DNA of 58,111 bases from Levilactobacillus namurensis DSM 19117 (GCF_001434785.1 NZ_AZDT01000027.1:1-58111), one strand, 5' to 3'. Positions 15,274-25,199 are shown, counted from the stretch's first letter. Numbers and translations: made by a program. Notes: generated by a model not told the origin, from the letters alone.

Positions 15274-16032
15274 TTAGTGTTGTACCGGGTGCCGCGAGTT
15301 GAAGCCTTGGTACATCAAGAGTCCCGCCGCCACACTGGCGTTCAGGCTTTGGACCGTGCCGACCATCGGGATGGTCAACGTCTGGTCGACCGTTTCCTTC
15401 AGCAAGCGCGAAATACCCTTACCTTCGTTCCCGATGATCAGGCCCACGGCGCCCTTGGCGTTCCAGTCCCGGTAATCGGTCCCGGCCATGTCGGTCCCAA
15501 AGATCCACATGCCCCGCTTCTTCAAGTCATTGACCGTGTTGACCAGATTGGTCACCCGGGCTACGGGCACCGTTTCGATGGCGCCCGTCGAGGTCTTGGC
15601 AACCGTGGAGGTCAAGCCGACCGCGCGGCGTTTGGGGATAATCACACCGTGCACGCCACTGGCATCCGCCGTCCGTAAGATGGACCCCAGATTATGAGGA
15701 TCCTCGACGTTATCCAGGATCAAGAAGAAGGGTTCCTCGCCCTTCTTCTGAGCGTTGGCGTAGAGGTCATCGATACTAGCGTAGTCAAAGGCTGCGACCC
15801 CTAAGGCGACCCCCTGGTGGTTCTGGTGGTCCGTTAACTGGTCCAGCTTCTGCTTCGGCACTTCGGAGATGACCAGGTGCCGCCGTTGCGCCAGTTGCCG
15901 AATCTCATCGATGGCTTCCGACTTCAACCCGCTCTGCAAGAAGACCTTGTTGATGGCCTGTTGACTGCGCAGAGCCGCTACGGCTGGGTGGCGCCCAATC
16001 ACGAAATCAATCTGTTCGCGTTCTTCTGTCAT
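15274..16032 (-). CDS. rlmB: 23S rRNA 2'-O-methyltransferase RlmB (TrmH family)
   Basis: 252-aa SPOUT-class enzyme that methylates G2251 of 23S rRNA. Visible are the substrate-binding N-terminal domain beginning FVIGRHPAVAAL, motif 1 NVEDPHNLGSILRTADASG, motif 2 IIGNEGKGIS and motif 3 IPMVGTVQSLNASVAAG. ATG 16032 overlaps the mrnC stop by one base (TAATG), which sets the start and means coupled translation. A longer frame from 16068 lacks a Shine-Dalgarno. Confidence 0.94.
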   Translation of the reverse strand: MTEEREQIDFVIGRHPAVAALRSQQAINKVFLQSGLKSEAIDEIRQLAQRRHLVISEVPKQKLDQLTDHQNHQGVALGVAAFDYASIDDLYANAQKKGEEPFFLILDNVEDPHNLGSILRTADASGVHGVIIPKRRAVGLTSTVAKTSTGAIETVPVARVTNLVNTVNDLKKRGMWIFGTDMAGTDYRDWNAKGAVGLIIGNEGKGISRLLKETVDQTLTIPMVGTVQSLNASVAAGLLMYQGFNSRHPVQH

Positions 16033-16442
16033 TATTCCGTTCGCCCCGCTTCCACTTGTTGGATGCACCAGTTGCTGAGTTCATTGACCCGATCCTGCCG
16101 ACCACTGAGGTCAAGGTAGCCCATCAAGGCTTCAAATCCGGTGGAGATCCGGTAGGTCACCACGTCAGTGTTCTTGGCGTGGGTGTAACTCTTCGCGTTC
16201 CGGCCCCGTTTGAAGATGGTCCATTCATCATCGCTTAGGATGCCGTCCTGTTCCATCAAGGCAATCAAGGCAGCTTGCGCCTTAGCCGAAACGTAGTGGG
16301 TCGCCGTGCGTTGTAAATGGTTGGGCTTCGCGAGTCCTTCCTTGATCAGGTGCCGCCGAATGATCACTTCGTAGGTGGCATCCCCGAGGTAGGCCAACGC
16401 CACCCCGTTAAGTTGCTGATAATCAGTTGCTGTATTTGTCAT
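16032..16442 (-). CDS. mrnC: Mini-ribonuclease III MrnC
   Basis: 136-aa homodimeric RNase III catalytic domain without a dsRNA-binding domain; it trims 23S rRNA ends in Firmicutes. The motif [18 protein letters not shown], with catalytic acidic residues, and the C-terminal [14 protein letters not shown] are present. The ATG overlaps the cysS stop by one base (TAATG), with AAAGGT upstream. Within cysS-mrnC-rlmB. Confidence 0.95.
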   Translation of the reverse strand: MTNTATDYQQLNGVALAYLGDATYEVIIRRHLIKEGLAKPNHLQRTATHYVSAKAQAALIALMEQDGILSDDEWTIFKRGRNAKSYTHAKNTDVVTYRISTGFEALMGYLDLSGRQDRVNELSNWCIQQVEAGRTE

Positions 16443-17854
16443 TAATTTACCTTTCGCCAACGCGTCCCTTGGGGCGTGTCTTCTAGAATAATTCCTTGAT
16501 TCTTCAATTGTTCACGAATCTCATCACTGCGTTGGAAGTTCCGGTCTTGCCGTGCTTGGACCCGTTCCTGGATCAGCGCTTCGATGTGGTCGTCATCCAA
16601 CGCCGTTGCGGCGGTTAATTTTACACCGAAGACCCCCAACAATTCAACCAATGTCTGGCGCATGAACTCAACGGTCCCCTTGAAGACTACCGGCCGTTCC
16701 GCGTAGACGTTGCCTAAGCGGGCCAGATCGTAGACCTTAGAAATCCCATTTTGCACGTTGAAATCGTCGTCCATGGCGTCGATGTAATCAGCGACTAATT
16801 GGCGTGTCTCCTGTTCCGTCTTGGGGTCGTTGCCGTCTTCGGCGTCCTTGAGCCGATAGCCCATGTTGTCGTACGCCGTCTGTAGCCGTTCCAAGTTCCG
16901 GGCCGCGGTGTCCATGTTGGTCTGCGTGTACTGAATCGGCCGCCGGTACTGGGTGGTCGCCATGAAGAAGCGCAACGTCTGCGGGTTGACCTTTTGGATC
17001 AGGTCGTGGACCGTCACAAAGTTCCCCAAGGACTTACTCATCTTCTGGTTCTCATCACCGACCGTGACGAACCCGTTATGCAGCCAGTAATGCACGAACG
17101 GCTTGCCCGTTTCCGCCTCACTCTGTGCAATCTCATTCTCATGATGCGGAAAGGCTAAATCCTCGCCCCCACCATGGATGTCGAAGGTGTCCCCCAAATA
17201 GTGGGTCGACATTACAGAGCACTCGATGTGCCAGCCCGGCCGACCAGCGCCCCAAGGCGAAGGCCAAGAGATTTCGCCCGGCTTAGCACCCTTCCACAGC
17301 GCAAAGTCGATTGGATCTTCCTTCCGCGCCGTTTCTTCGTCGTTGGTGTGTTGGGAAGCCCCTTCTTCGAGTTCCGCAATGTTCTGGTGCGACAACTTCC
17401 CGTAGTCCGCAAATTTGTGGGCCCGATAATAGACGTCACCAGCGACCGGGTAAGCGTATCCCTTAGTGATCAAGGTTTCAATGAAGCTAATAATCTCTGG
17501 AATAAAATTCGTGGCGCGTGGATTGGCCGTAGCGGGTTGAATGTTTAACGCCGCGGTATCTTCCTTGTACGCCTTGATGAACTTATCCCCCAATTGGGGC
17601 ACGGTAATGCCTTCCTTGTGGGCCTCGTTGATCATCTTGTCATCGACGTCCGTAAAGTTGGAGACGTACTTGACTTGGTATCCCCGGTATTCAAAATACC
17701 GCCGAATAGTATCAAAGGCGATTGCACTGCGGGCGTTCCCAATGTGGATGTAATTGTAAACAGTCGGGCCACACACGTACATGTTGACCACCCCTGGTGT
17801 GATGGGTTCAAATGTTTCTTTCTGACGTGTCATGGTATTAAAAACTTTGAGCAT
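16442..17854 (-). CDS. cysS: Cysteinyl-tRNA synthetase
   Basis: 470-aa class I aminoacyl-tRNA synthetase. The zinc-binding cysteine motif YVCGPTVYN and the HIGH variant HIGN (about residues 38-41) are seen, as is the KMSKS loop KMSKSLGNF (about 270) and the conserved GWHIECSVM with further zinc ligands. Its ATG follows AAAGGAGCC. No T-box is visible in the 17855-18030 leader. It heads cysS-mrnC-rlmB. Confidence 0.97.
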   Translation of the reverse strand: MLKVFNTMTRQKETFEPITPGVVNMYVCGPTVYNYIHIGNARSAIAFDTIRRYFEYRGYQVKYVSNFTDVDDKMINEAHKEGITVPQLGDKFIKAYKEDTAALNIQPATANPRATNFIPEIISFIETLITKGYAYPVAGDVYYRAHKFADYGKLSHQNIAELEEGASQHTNDEETARKEDPIDFALWKGAKPGEISWPSPWGAGRPGWHIECSVMSTHYLGDTFDIHGGGEDLAFPHHENEIAQSEAETGKPFVHYWLHNGFVTVGDENQKMSKSLGNFVTVHDLIQKVNPQTLRFFMATTQYRRPIQYTQTNMDTAARNLERLQTAYDNMGYRLKDAEDGNDPKTEQETRQLVADYIDAMDDDFNVQNGISKVYDLARLGNVYAERPVVFKGTVEFMRQTLVELLGVFGVKLTAATALDDDHIEALIQERVQARQDRNFQRSDEIREQLKNQGIILEDTPQGTRWRKVN

Positions 17855-18030
17855 CCCGAGGCTCCTTTCACGTTTCTCATCAATATTAGTTCCATTGTAG
17901 CATAACCACCCCGAAACCTAGAAACTGAAAGTGGCGGAACTCACCGCGCTGACGGTTTCTTTACAAAATCATTGAAAAGGTTGACCGTTACGCCCAACTG
18001 GAAACTGGTCTTCAATTGACCACCGTTCCG

Positions 18031-18249
18031 TTAAAACCCCAAGGGGCCCGGAAAACCACCGCGCTGAATCGACTTTAATTCCCGCTGAAACTGGTCCACG
18101 TAGGCGCGTAACGAGGCCGCGTCGACTTCCAGGTTCTCCGCCTGACGACTCGCCGTGACCCGACCATCCTCAATTAACCGCTGCAGACTAGCCGGCGTAT
18201 GCTTCATCCCATTTTGCTGTAAAAACCGTAACGCTGCTTGCTGATTCAT
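18031..18249 (-). CDS. Small hypothetical protein, possibly HTH-like
   Basis: 72-aa protein beginning MNQQAALRFLQQNG. It is predicted to be mostly helical, and the segment TPASLQRLIEDGRVTASRQ resembles the first part of an excisionase- or MerR-like winged helix, though the match is weak. It ends in a short glycine/proline tail. The ATG is preceded by AGAGGAGGATGG. It lies between gltX and cysS in the same direction. I do not recognise the family. Confidence 0.6.
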   Translation of the reverse strand: MNQQAALRFLQQNGMKHTPASLQRLIEDGRVTASRQAENLEVDAASLRAYVDQFQRELKSIQRGGFPGPLGF

Positions 18250-18303
18250 CTGCCATCCTCCTCTGAAATTCAAAACTCTGTTTAGCTGATACACTGATCG
18301 TAC

Positions 18304-18345
18304 CATCCGCCTTACCGGGCGTCACGGCCCTAGCGGCTGCCGGGG
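18304..18345 (-). repeat. Fragment of the dispersed intergenic repeat, copy D
   Basis: The 17-mer ATCCGCCTTACCGGGCG at 18305-18321 is identical to the edge of the repeat copy that ends at 20455. The following GC-rich bases can form a hairpin. Only this short piece is recognisable. Confidence 0.45.
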
Positions 18346-18394
18346 CCGGACTGACAACGCGGCTATTCATTTTCCCAAATAGGTAAAAATCATA

Positions 18395-18440
18395 CAAAAA
18401 ATGTTACGGCCCGCCCGAAAGCTAGCCGTAACATTTTTAG
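18395..18440 (-). terminator. Terminator of gltX
   Basis: The perfect stem AATGTTACGGC/GCCGTAACATT is followed by a T-run on the minus strand, just downstream of the gltX stop. Confidence 0.9.
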
Positions 18441-18449
18441 ATTGCTTCA

Positions 18450-19940
18450 TTAAGCACCCAGTTGGTCCAAGGTTTCTTGGATGTGCTTCAAAGCCGTTTC
18501 CCGACCCACCAATTCGATGGATTCTGGTAATTCTGGCCCGTGCATTTCGTGGGTGACGGCGATTCGAATCGGCATCCATAGTTGCCGACCCTTGATGCCC
18601 GTCTGTGCTTGAACTTTCTTGATCACGTGGAAGATTTCTACGGAGTCAAACAGGTCCAACTTGGCAACTTCTTCAGCGAAGGCCTTCAAGACCACTGGCG
18701 CCGTTTCGTTGCTGATTTCAGCCAACGCATCGCCTTCGACCTTTTCTGGTTCTTCAAAGAAGACCGAAGCCATATCGTTGATTTGCGCCATGTAGCTCAT
18801 TTGCCGCTTGTACAGGTTGATCAACTGACGCGCCCATTCAATTTCGGACGTGCTTGGGTTAGCTGGCAAGTTGCCGGCCTTGATCAACTGCTTCATGGCT
18901 AAGTCCGCGACCGTACTCTCATCAGCGTCCTTGACGTAACGGTTGTTCAACCATTCCAGCTTGTCCATATCGAAGGTGGCTGGTGACTTGCTCAAGCGCG
19001 TCTCATCGTACATCTTAATGAATTGCTTGCGCGTGAAGATTTCGTCTTCGCCGACCGGTGACCAGCCCAACAACAGAATGAAGTTGAACATGGCTTCTGG
19101 TAAGTAACCCAGGTCCCGGTATTGTTCGATAAATTGTAAGACGGATTCGTCCCGCTTGGACAACTTCTTACCCGTGTCCTTACTGATGATCAAGCTCATG
19201 TGGCCGAACTTAGGTGCTTCCCAACCAAAGGCTTGGTAGATCATCAATTGCTTAGGCGTGTTGGCCACGTGGTCATCGCCCCGGAAGACGTGACTGATGG
19301 CCATCTTGTGGTCATCGACCACCACGGCAAAGTTGTAAGTTGGCATCCCGTCACGCTTAGCGATGACGAAGTCCCCACCAATGGTATCGGAGTTGAAGGC
19401 CACGTGGCCCTTAACCATGTCGTCCCATTCGAAGACTTCATTCTTAGGAACGCGGAACCGGATAACTGGCTTCAAGCCCTTAGCCTTAGCGGCGTCGATA
19501 GCGGCTTGCCGTTCTTCGTCAGACATGCCGGCATATTCGTATTCGTAATGTGGCATTTCGTTCCGGGCCTTTTGAGCTTCCCGGTCAGCTTGCAGTTCTT
19601 CTTCAGTCCGGTAAGATTCGTAAGCCTTACCTTCGTCCATCAATTGTTGGATCAGGGGCGTGTAAATGTCACGCCGTTCGGATTGCCGGTAAGGACCGTA
19701 ATCTCCACCAACATCGGGACCTTCGTCCCAATCCAGACCCAGCCACTTCAAGTTGTCCAACTGGCTCCGTTCACCGTCAGCGATGTTCCGCTTAGTATCC
19801 GTGTCTTCGATCCGAATAATAAACTTACCTTTGTTGTGGCGGGCAAACAGATAATTGAAAATTGCCGTCCGCGCGTTACCGATGTGCAGATGTCCAGTAG
19901 GGCTCGGAGCATAACGAACCCGAATCGCATTTTTAGCCAA
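18450..19940 (-). CDS. gltX: Glutamyl-tRNA synthetase
   Basis: 496-aa class Ib synthetase charging tRNA-Glu (and, in bacteria that use the transamidation route, tRNA-Gln). The HIGH motif is [13 protein letters not shown] (about residues 12-24) and the KMSKS loop is [10 protein letters not shown] (about 257). The start is TTG 19940, preceded by GAAAGAGG; no ATG gives the full N-terminus. It stands upstream of cysS in the conserved order and has its own terminator. Confidence 0.97.
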   Translation of the reverse strand: MAKNAIRVRYAPSPTGHLHIGNARTAIFNYLFARHNKGKFIIRIEDTDTKRNIADGERSQLDNLKWLGLDWDEGPDVGGDYGPYRQSERRDIYTPLIQQLMDEGKAYESYRTEEELQADREAQKARNEMPHYEYEYAGMSDEERQAAIDAAKAKGLKPVIRFRVPKNEVFEWDDMVKGHVAFNSDTIGGDFVIAKRDGMPTYNFAVVVDDHKMAISHVFRGDDHVANTPKQLMIYQAFGWEAPKFGHMSLIISKDTGKKLSKRDESVLQFIEQYRDLGYLPEAMFNFILLLGWSPVGEDEIFTRKQFIKMYDETRLSKSPATFDMDKLEWLNNRYVKDADESTVADLAMKQLIKAGNLPANPSTSEIEWARQLINLYKRQMSYMAQINDMASVFFEEPEKVEGDALAEISNETAPVVLKAFAEEVAKLDLFDSVEIFHVIKKVQAQTGIKGRQLWMPIRIAVTHEMHGPELPESIELVGRETALKHIQETLDQLGA

Positions 19941-20092
19941 ATTGGTTGCGCCTCTTTCTCGTTTTTTTGGTTAGCGCCGGGTCTCTCCGGCGTCTAACGA
20001 CATGTTTTAAGTGTACAATGCCTACCACTAAAAATAAAGGGGTAGACTGGGATTGTTCCGAACTAGCAACTTGCGCCTAATGAAATAGTGGT

Positions 20093-20275
20093 ATTAATCC
20101 GGTCCCGCCAGCCGATTGGCAGGGCCGTGACGCCAGTGGGCACGACTTTGAGCTTCGCCAAGAACGCGAATCTCAAAGCTCGGCCTTAGCCTAAGGCCAG
20201 CAAACCACTGGCCTAACGCTAATGTCACCGGCTGGGCCCTATCGGCTAACGGGACCTCACGTTGGTCACGATACT
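20093..20275 (+). repeat. Dispersed structured intergenic repeat, copy B1
   Basis: This copy lies in the 534-nt gap between yacL and gltX. It shows the conserved GTGGGCACGAC, then a long hairpin (CTTTGAG 20146-20152 with CTCAAAG 20172-20178, continued by TTCGC/GCGAA inside) and a second hairpin GGCCTTAG/CTAAGGCC (20182-20198). It faces copy B2 in inverted orientation. No coding potential is seen. Confidence 0.65.
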
Positions 20276-20289
20276 GCGTGACGTAATTG

Positions 20290-20457
20290 ATCATGCTAAC
20301 GCTAACGTGAGCCGTGAGGGCTCAGCAGTGAAATTTGACTTGGACGACGTTTCTCAGTCGGCCTAGTCAAAGGCCCAGCTTCGAGACCGCTCTTTGGCTC
20401 GAAGTGGTGCCCACTGCGTTCCAGCCCTAGCTGGCCGCCCGGTAAGGCGGATGACCT
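20290..20457 (-). repeat. Dispersed structured intergenic repeat, copy B2
   Basis: Reverse-complement copy next to B1. On the minus strand it reads CCGCCTTACCGGGCGGCC, then GGCTGGAACG as in copy A, then the hairpin CTTCGAG/CTCGAAG (20379-20404) and GGCC/GGCC (20360-20375). Stem 1 differs in sequence from A and B1 but still pairs. Confidence 0.65.
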
Positions 20458-20474
20458 TCACCAGTTCTGGGCCG

Positions 20475-21623
20475 TTAGTTCTTCCGGTTCTTCTTAGGCT
20501 TTTGATCTTCGATGCCCCGGTCGGAATGAACTGGTTTGGCAAAGATCATTCGGCCCGCGTCGGTCTGAATGGCACTGGTGACCACCACGTCAAGTTGCTT
20601 ATTAATGAAGTACTTACCGTCTTCGACCACCACCATGGTACCGTCGTCGAGGTAAGCGACCCCCTGCTGCCGTTCCGTCCCGTTCTTAACCACCATCACG
20701 TGTAAGTTCTCCCCGGGAATGACCCGTGGCTTCAACGCGTTCGCTAACGAGTTGATGTTTAAGACCTGGACGTTTTGGAACTGGATGACCTTGTTCAAGT
20801 TGTAATCGTTGGTGACGATCACCCCACCGTTCTTCTTGGCCAGGGCAATCAACTTACTGTCTACTTCGGGAATATCCTCGAAGTCACCTTCGTACATCTC
20901 AATAGGCATCACGTGTTCATTTTGCAACTTGTTCAAGATGTCCAGGCCCCGCCGGCCCCGGACCCGCTTCACAGAATCACTGGAGTCCGCAATGTACTGT
21001 AATTCATACAGGACAAAATTGGGGACCAACAACGTTCCTTCCAAGAACCCCGTCTTCGCTAGATCATAGATACGACCATCGATTAAGATGTTTGTATCTA
21101 AAATCTTATAGTGGTGAAAATTCGGTTCAGGTTGCTTATCAATGACCTTCTCACTGGCTTCTTCGGCCGCCTTCTTGCTCCGTGACTGGAACAGCTTACG
21201 CCATTCTTCGCCCCGAATCTTGCTCAGACGCGTTCCCAACCGAAAGCCAAAGTACCCCAGCAGAATCATCAAGATCCACGGGATAATCGTACTGATCAGT
21301 AAGGATGGCACCCGGAACAGGAATTGCGAGATCAACAGCGCTAACGCCAGGCCCACAATCGTCAACAGACTCCCAAAGATAATCGTCATGGGGTCTTGCT
21401 TGTTCAGGTAGCCTTCCACCCGACTGATCAGCCGCAGGAAGCTCTTCGCAAAAATGGCCCCGAGAATGAGAAAAATAATAGCACCAAGCAAAATATTAAC
21501 AATAACGTTATCAACGAGAAGACTCTTCACTCCAAAGAGGAGCCAAGTCCGTGGTAGGTAAGCTGCGCCTAGCACACCGCCAATGATTGCAAAGATCACT
21601 AATACGACTGTTCGTTTATGCAT
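20475..21623 (-). CDS. PIN/TRAM domain membrane protein (YacL)
   Basis: 382-aa protein conserved in Firmicutes with four N-terminal membrane helices (about residues 5-25, 35-60, 83-105 and 110-130), a PIN nuclease domain starting KILDTNILIDGRIYDLA with its acidic residues (about 172) and a C-terminal TRAM RNA-binding domain (about 310-365) followed by a basic tail. The B. subtilis equivalent is YacL, of unsettled function; RNA cleavage near the membrane is plausible. The ATG follows GGGAGGTG. It lies 35 nt after radA, probably cotranscribed. Confidence 0.92.
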   Translation of the reverse strand: MHKRTVVLVIFAIIGGVLGAAYLPRTWLLFGVKSLLVDNVIVNILLGAIIFLILGAIFAKSFLRLISRVEGYLNKQDPMTIIFGSLLTIVGLALALLISQFLFRVPSLLISTIIPWILMILLGYFGFRLGTRLSKIRGEEWRKLFQSRSKKAAEEASEKVIDKQPEPNFHHYKILDTNILIDGRIYDLAKTGFLEGTLLVPNFVLYELQYIADSSDSVKRVRGRRGLDILNKLQNEHVMPIEMYEGDFEDIPEVDSKLIALAKKNGGVIVTNDYNLNKVIQFQNVQVLNINSLANALKPRVIPGENLHVMVVKNGTERQQGVAYLDDGTMVVVEDGKYFINKQLDVVVTSAIQTDAGRMIFAKPVHSDRGIEDQKPKKNRKN

Positions 21624-21658
21624 GTTTCTTCACCTCCCTTCAAAGGGGACTTGCACCC

Positions 21659-23032
21659 CTAGACGCCTAAGGCCAACTTCAACGTTTGGCGTAAAGTCGA
21701 CACACCGACCACGTCGATCCCCGTTGGTGGCGTCCATCCCTGTAAATTATTCTTCGGCACAAAAATCCGCTGGAAGCCTAACTTCTTGGCTTCGGCGACC
21801 CGTTGTTCAATCCGGCTGACCCGCCGAATCTCACCGGTCAACCCCACTTCGCCCACGAAACAATCCGTTGGGGCGGTGGCCGTATCCCGGTAACTCGATG
21901 CGATACTAATAGCGATGGCCAAGTCGATGGCCGGCTCGTCCAGCTTAACGCCCCCGGCCGCCTTCAAGAAGGCGTCTTGGTTCTGGAGCATCAGGTTAGC
22001 CCGTTTCTCCAGAACCGCCATCAACAAGGAGACCCGGTTGCGGTCCAAGCCACTCGCTGTGCGTTGGGCATTCCCAAAGACCGACGGCGTAATCAGTGCT
22101 TGAACTTCGACCAGAATCGGCCGGGTCCCTTCCATCGAGACCACGATTGCCGAACCCGTCGCGTCTTTCAAGCGTTCCTCCAAGAAGATCTCCGAAGGGT
22201 TGGCCACTTCGTAAAGGCCCCCCTCGCGCATCTCAAAGATGCCTAGCTCGTTGGTCGAGCCAAACCGGTTCTTGACCGCCCGCAGAATTCGGTAGGTGTG
22301 ATGCATGTCCCCTTCGAAGTATAGAACCGTATCCACCATGTGTTCCAGAATCTTCGGCCCAGCAATGGCACCACCCTTAGTCACGTGGCCCACCACAAAA
22401 ATCGTGATGCCGTTGGTCTTGGCAATCTGCATCAATTCGCCGGTGACCGCTCGAATCTGGGAGACCGACCCGATCGCCGACTCGATACCGGGCGCCTGCA
22501 TGGTCTGAACCGAATCAATCACCACGTAGTCCGGATGCATCTCTTCAATATTGGCTCGGATACTGGCCATGTCCGTCTCGGGATACAGGTAGAGGTTGTC
22601 GGCGTTGACCACCAACCGGTCCGCCCGCATTTTGATCTGGCTGGCACTTTCTTCTCCGGACACGTAGAGGACTTTTCCCCCGGTCGCGCTCAGTTGACCG
22701 GAGACCTGTAGCAACAGCGTTGACTTTCCAATTCCGGGATCTCCCCCGATAAGGATCAGGGAACCCGGAACGATGCCGCCCCCTAGTACCCGGTTAAGTT
22801 CCTCCATCTGAGTCTTGACCCGGGTTTCGGTCGTATGTTTAACTTCGCGCATCAATTGTGGCCGTGAATGTTCGCCAGTCACCGTGACCCGTGTCGACTG
22901 GGGCTTCGCCACCGGCGTCACGACTTCTTCGACCATGGTATTCCACTCGCCACAGTTGGGACAACGCCCCAAATACCGGGGTGAGCTGTAATCACAATTC
23001 TGACAAACATATTTGGTCTTCGCTTTAGCCAC
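21659..23032 (-). CDS. radA: DNA repair protein RadA
   Basis: 457-aa RecA-like helicase that drives branch migration in recombination and repair. In order: zinc finger CQNC...CPNC (about residues 10-27), Walker [15 protein letters not shown] (about 90), the RadA-specific [11 protein letters not shown] (about 250) and a Lon-like C-terminal domain. The GTG at 23032 gives the family-typical [13 protein letters not shown] and follows AGGGGG by 6 nt; an ATG two codons earlier abuts that site. Confidence 0.95.
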   Translation of the reverse strand: MAKAKTKYVCQNCDYSSPRYLGRCPNCGEWNTMVEEVVTPVAKPQSTRVTVTGEHSRPQLMREVKHTTETRVKTQMEELNRVLGGGIVPGSLILIGGDPGIGKSTLLLQVSGQLSATGGKVLYVSGEESASQIKMRADRLVVNADNLYLYPETDMASIRANIEEMHPDYVVIDSVQTMQAPGIESAIGSVSQIRAVTGELMQIAKTNGITIFVVGHVTKGGAIAGPKILEHMVDTVLYFEGDMHHTYRILRAVKNRFGSTNELGIFEMREGGLYEVANPSEIFLEERLKDATGSAIVVSMEGTRPILVEVQALITPSVFGNAQRTASGLDRNRVSLLMAVLEKRANLMLQNQDAFLKAAGGVKLDEPAIDLAIAISIASSYRDTATAPTDCFVGEVGLTGEIRRVSRIEQRVAEAKKLGFQRIFVPKNNLQGWTPPTGIDVVGVSTLRQTLKLALGV

Positions 23033-23125
23033 GTGCATCCCCCTAATCTCGTATTCTTTCTACTGTGTATTCTAGCATACCCAGCGGGTCTTCCCCCACT
23101 AGTCCGTTACGGCATTTGCAAAGTC

Positions 23126-23668
23126 TTAACGTTCGTCGCTCGACCCAAAGCCTCCCTGACGCTGGGCCTGAGGAACCTGTTCAGCATCGGCCAGTCGAAA
23201 CGGCATGAAGATGCCCTGGGCAATCCGTTGCCCCTTGCGAATCGTGACGTCACTGAGACCCACGTTGACCAGTTGAACGAAGATTTCCCCTTCGTTTTTA
23301 TCATTATTATAGTAGTCGGCATCAATCACCCCGACCCCGTTCGGCAAGATCAAGTTATGCTTCAGCGGATTACTGGACCGATTCGCCAGCAGCAAGACCT
23401 CATCCGGTTGCATGTACGCCTTGATCCCCGTCGGTACCAGGTACGGCTTTAAGTCGTGTTGTCCCGCCGTGAGTTCCGCCGTCGTCAGGGGGTCCCGGTG
23501 CCGTAGTCGCTTAAAGGCGTGTAAGACGTCGTGCCGCCAAATGGAGGGTAACGTAAAATCCTCGGCACATTCAAAATCATAGCCGGCCGATTGTTGGGTC
23601 GTCCGGTAAGGTAGGTGGAGCCCCTGGTCAGCGTACTTACTGACTACTTCAAATCCTCGTTGCTTCAT
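23126..23668 (-). CDS. dut: dUTP diphosphatase
   Basis: 180-aa trimeric dUTPase that hydrolyses dUTP to dUMP and keeps uracil out of DNA. The five family motifs can be followed: SAGYDFECAED, LANRSSNP, NGVGVIDADYYNN, RKGQRIAQGIF and the C-terminal GGFGSSDER. A 30-residue insertion between motifs 1 and 2 (IWRHDVLHAFKRLRHRD region) is typical of the longer lactobacillus enzymes. It is first in dut-radA-yacL and starts at ATG 23668. Confidence 0.93.
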   Translation of the reverse strand: MKQRGFEVVSKYADQGLHLPYRTTQQSAGYDFECAEDFTLPSIWRHDVLHAFKRLRHRDPLTTAELTAGQHDLKPYLVPTGIKAYMQPDEVLLLANRSSNPLKHNLILPNGVGVIDADYYNNDKNEGEIFVQLVNVGLSDVTIRKGQRIAQGIFMPFRLADAEQVPQAQRQGGFGSSDER

Positions 23669-23837
23669 CTTATTCTTCCTCTCTATCCACTGATTGAGAA
23701 TCGACTCTCTTAACTAGGATAAGCATCCCGCCACCAGATTACCAGTAAAAGCTTTCCATCCGCGAAAAGCAGTTGACAAGCCGCCGGTGATAGACCAAAA
23801 TCAAAGGGAGTCCTTAGACAAGAAGGGAGCCCTTACC

Positions 23838-24170
23838 ATGGCATTACGGGAAGAACCTGGTCGCCTCACGATTCTGGACGACGACCGGTTAATGGCTAGT
23901 CTGCACTACCTGACCCTTTCGGCGGACAGCTGGGTCCTCGAACAGATCTTTGTCCGCCCCAACCAGCCCGTCAGCCTAGCTGTGGAGCTGATTAAACGTT
24001 TTACCCAGCTCGCCACAGCTGCTCAGGTCACCGTCAAGTTACTGGACCCATACGCCAAACGTTACTTTGCGGCGCATCCCGCGCCAACGTTGGTGGCCGC
24101 CCACCAGCTTCCCGTCCAGGGAGCTACTGCGGTCCGGCCAGTCGCCCTTACAGCGCACCCCACGGAATAG
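23838..24170 (+). CDS. Small GNAT-like acetyltransferase (COG2388 type)
   Basis: 110-aa protein resembling the short YjdJ-type N-acetyltransferases: the order RLTILDDDRLMASLHYLTLS, then VLEQIFVRPNQPVSLAVELIKRF, and a C-terminal VKLLDPYAKRYFAAHP segment matches that family, including the final YF.AHP piece. The substrate is unknown. The ATG at 23838 follows GAAGGGAG. It is divergent from dut. Confidence 0.75.
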   Translation: MALREEPGRLTILDDDRLMASLHYLTLSADSWVLEQIFVRPNQPVSLAVELIKRFTQLATAAQVTVKLLDPYAKRYFAAHPAPTLVAAHQLPVQGATAVRPVALTAHPTE

Positions 24171-24370
24171 GCGTCACGGGGAGCGCCATCGTACCCAGAC
24201 ATTCTAGGCTAAAAAAACTAGAAAGAAGGCACGGCTGCTACTGAAGTTTCCCTAGCCCCCGTCCAGAATGTCTCCTTGACCATCACTCATCAGACCCGCG
24301 GCTAGGCGGGAGCGGTCCGACCACTATCAACGGCCACCGTCACTTAGTTATCAGTAGCAGTCACGCATCC
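24171..24370 (+). other. Structured leader of rpiA
   Basis: This 200-nt region before rpiA holds three inverted-repeat pairs: AGACATTCT (24197-24205)/AGAATGTCT (24265-24273), CTGCTACTGA (24235-24244)/TCAGTAGCAG (24351-24360) and CCTAGCC (24251-24257)/GGCTAGG (24300-24306). The first pair crosses the other two, so the folds exclude each other or form a pseudoknot. No Shine-Dalgarno is visible before the rpiA ATG. It matches no riboswitch class that I recognise. Confidence 0.45.
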
Positions 24371-25057
24371 ATGGATCAAAACGCATTAAAGGCCCTCGTT
24401 GGCCAAGAAGCCGTTAAGTACGTCGAAGACGGCATGATTTTAGGCATCGGCACCGGCTCAACCGTTCGGTACATGATCGACGCCTTAGGAGAACGGGTCG
24501 CTAAGGAAGGCCTCCACATCGTTGGAGTGGCCACTTCCGACCGGTCCGCTAAGCAAGCCGAATCACTGGGCATCACCATCAAGCAGCTCGACCAAGTGGA
24601 CCACATTGACCTCACAATCGATGGCGCCGATGAAATCGACGACAACTTCCAAGGCATCAAGGGTGGCGGGGCCGCCCACCTCTGGGAAAAGATTGTGGCC
24701 ATCAACTCCACCAAGAACATGTGGATCGTAGACGAGAGCAAGTTGGTCCACCACTTGGGCAAGTTCCCGTTACCTCTGGAAGTCATTCCGTTCGGCTCCA
24801 CGCACGTCTTGGAAAAATTAGACGGGATGGGCTTACACCCTGAATTCCGGATGACTGAAGACGGCCACCACGTACTGACCGATTCGAAGAACTACATTAT
24901 CGATCTGCACCTGGGGCGCATTGACCACCCCCACGAACTGGCTAACACCTTGAACGGTATCGTGGGCGTCGTAGAACACGGCCTCTTCTTAGACCTGGTC
25001 AACACCGTTATCGTGGGTCGTCAGGACGGTCCCGAAGTTTTAAACGCTCGCGACTAA
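24371..25057 (+). CDS. rpiA: Ribose-5-phosphate isomerase A
   Basis: 228-aa enzyme that interconverts ribose 5-phosphate and ribulose 5-phosphate in the pentose phosphate pathway. The phosphate-binding GIGTGSTV (about residue 25), catalytic DGADEID (about 80) and GIKGGGAA (about 94) motifs are intact. The ATG at 24371 gives the family-normal N-terminus although no Shine-Dalgarno precedes it. It has a long structured leader and its own terminator. Confidence 0.96.
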   Translation: MDQNALKALVGQEAVKYVEDGMILGIGTGSTVRYMIDALGERVAKEGLHIVGVATSDRSAKQAESLGITIKQLDQVDHIDLTIDGADEIDDNFQGIKGGGAAHLWEKIVAINSTKNMWIVDESKLVHHLGKFPLPLEVIPFGSTHVLEKLDGMGLHPEFRMTEDGHHVLTDSKNYIIDLHLGRIDHPHELANTLNGIVGVVEHGLFLDLVNTVIVGRQDGPEVLNARD

Positions 25058-25116
25058 GCTTCTTACCGTCAGGTCACCCGCGTTTATCAATTTGTTAATC
25101 ATAACGTCACTATCTC

Positions 25117-25146
25117 GAGCCTGGGCCAACCGCCTAGGCTCTTTTT
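25117..25146 (+). terminator. Terminator of rpiA
   Basis: The stem GAGCCT/AGGCTC with a 13-nt loop partly paired inside is followed by five T, 60 nt after the rpiA stop. Confidence 0.8.
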
Positions 25147-25199
25147 GGGCATCCACGACTATCTGGCGGTGTCGCACATACGTTTAGTTAAGGTATAGA

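Noticed and set aside
17855-18030. Possible T-box leader of cysS
   Set aside because: The conserved T-box bulge (GGGTGGNACCGCG) is absent; only a weak GTGGCGGAACTCACCGCG likeness is seen, on the wrong strand and without a terminator pair.
19200-19997. 265-codon plus-strand frame opposite gltX
   Set aside because: Runs fully antisense to a clear glutamyl-tRNA synthetase and has no protein-like features.
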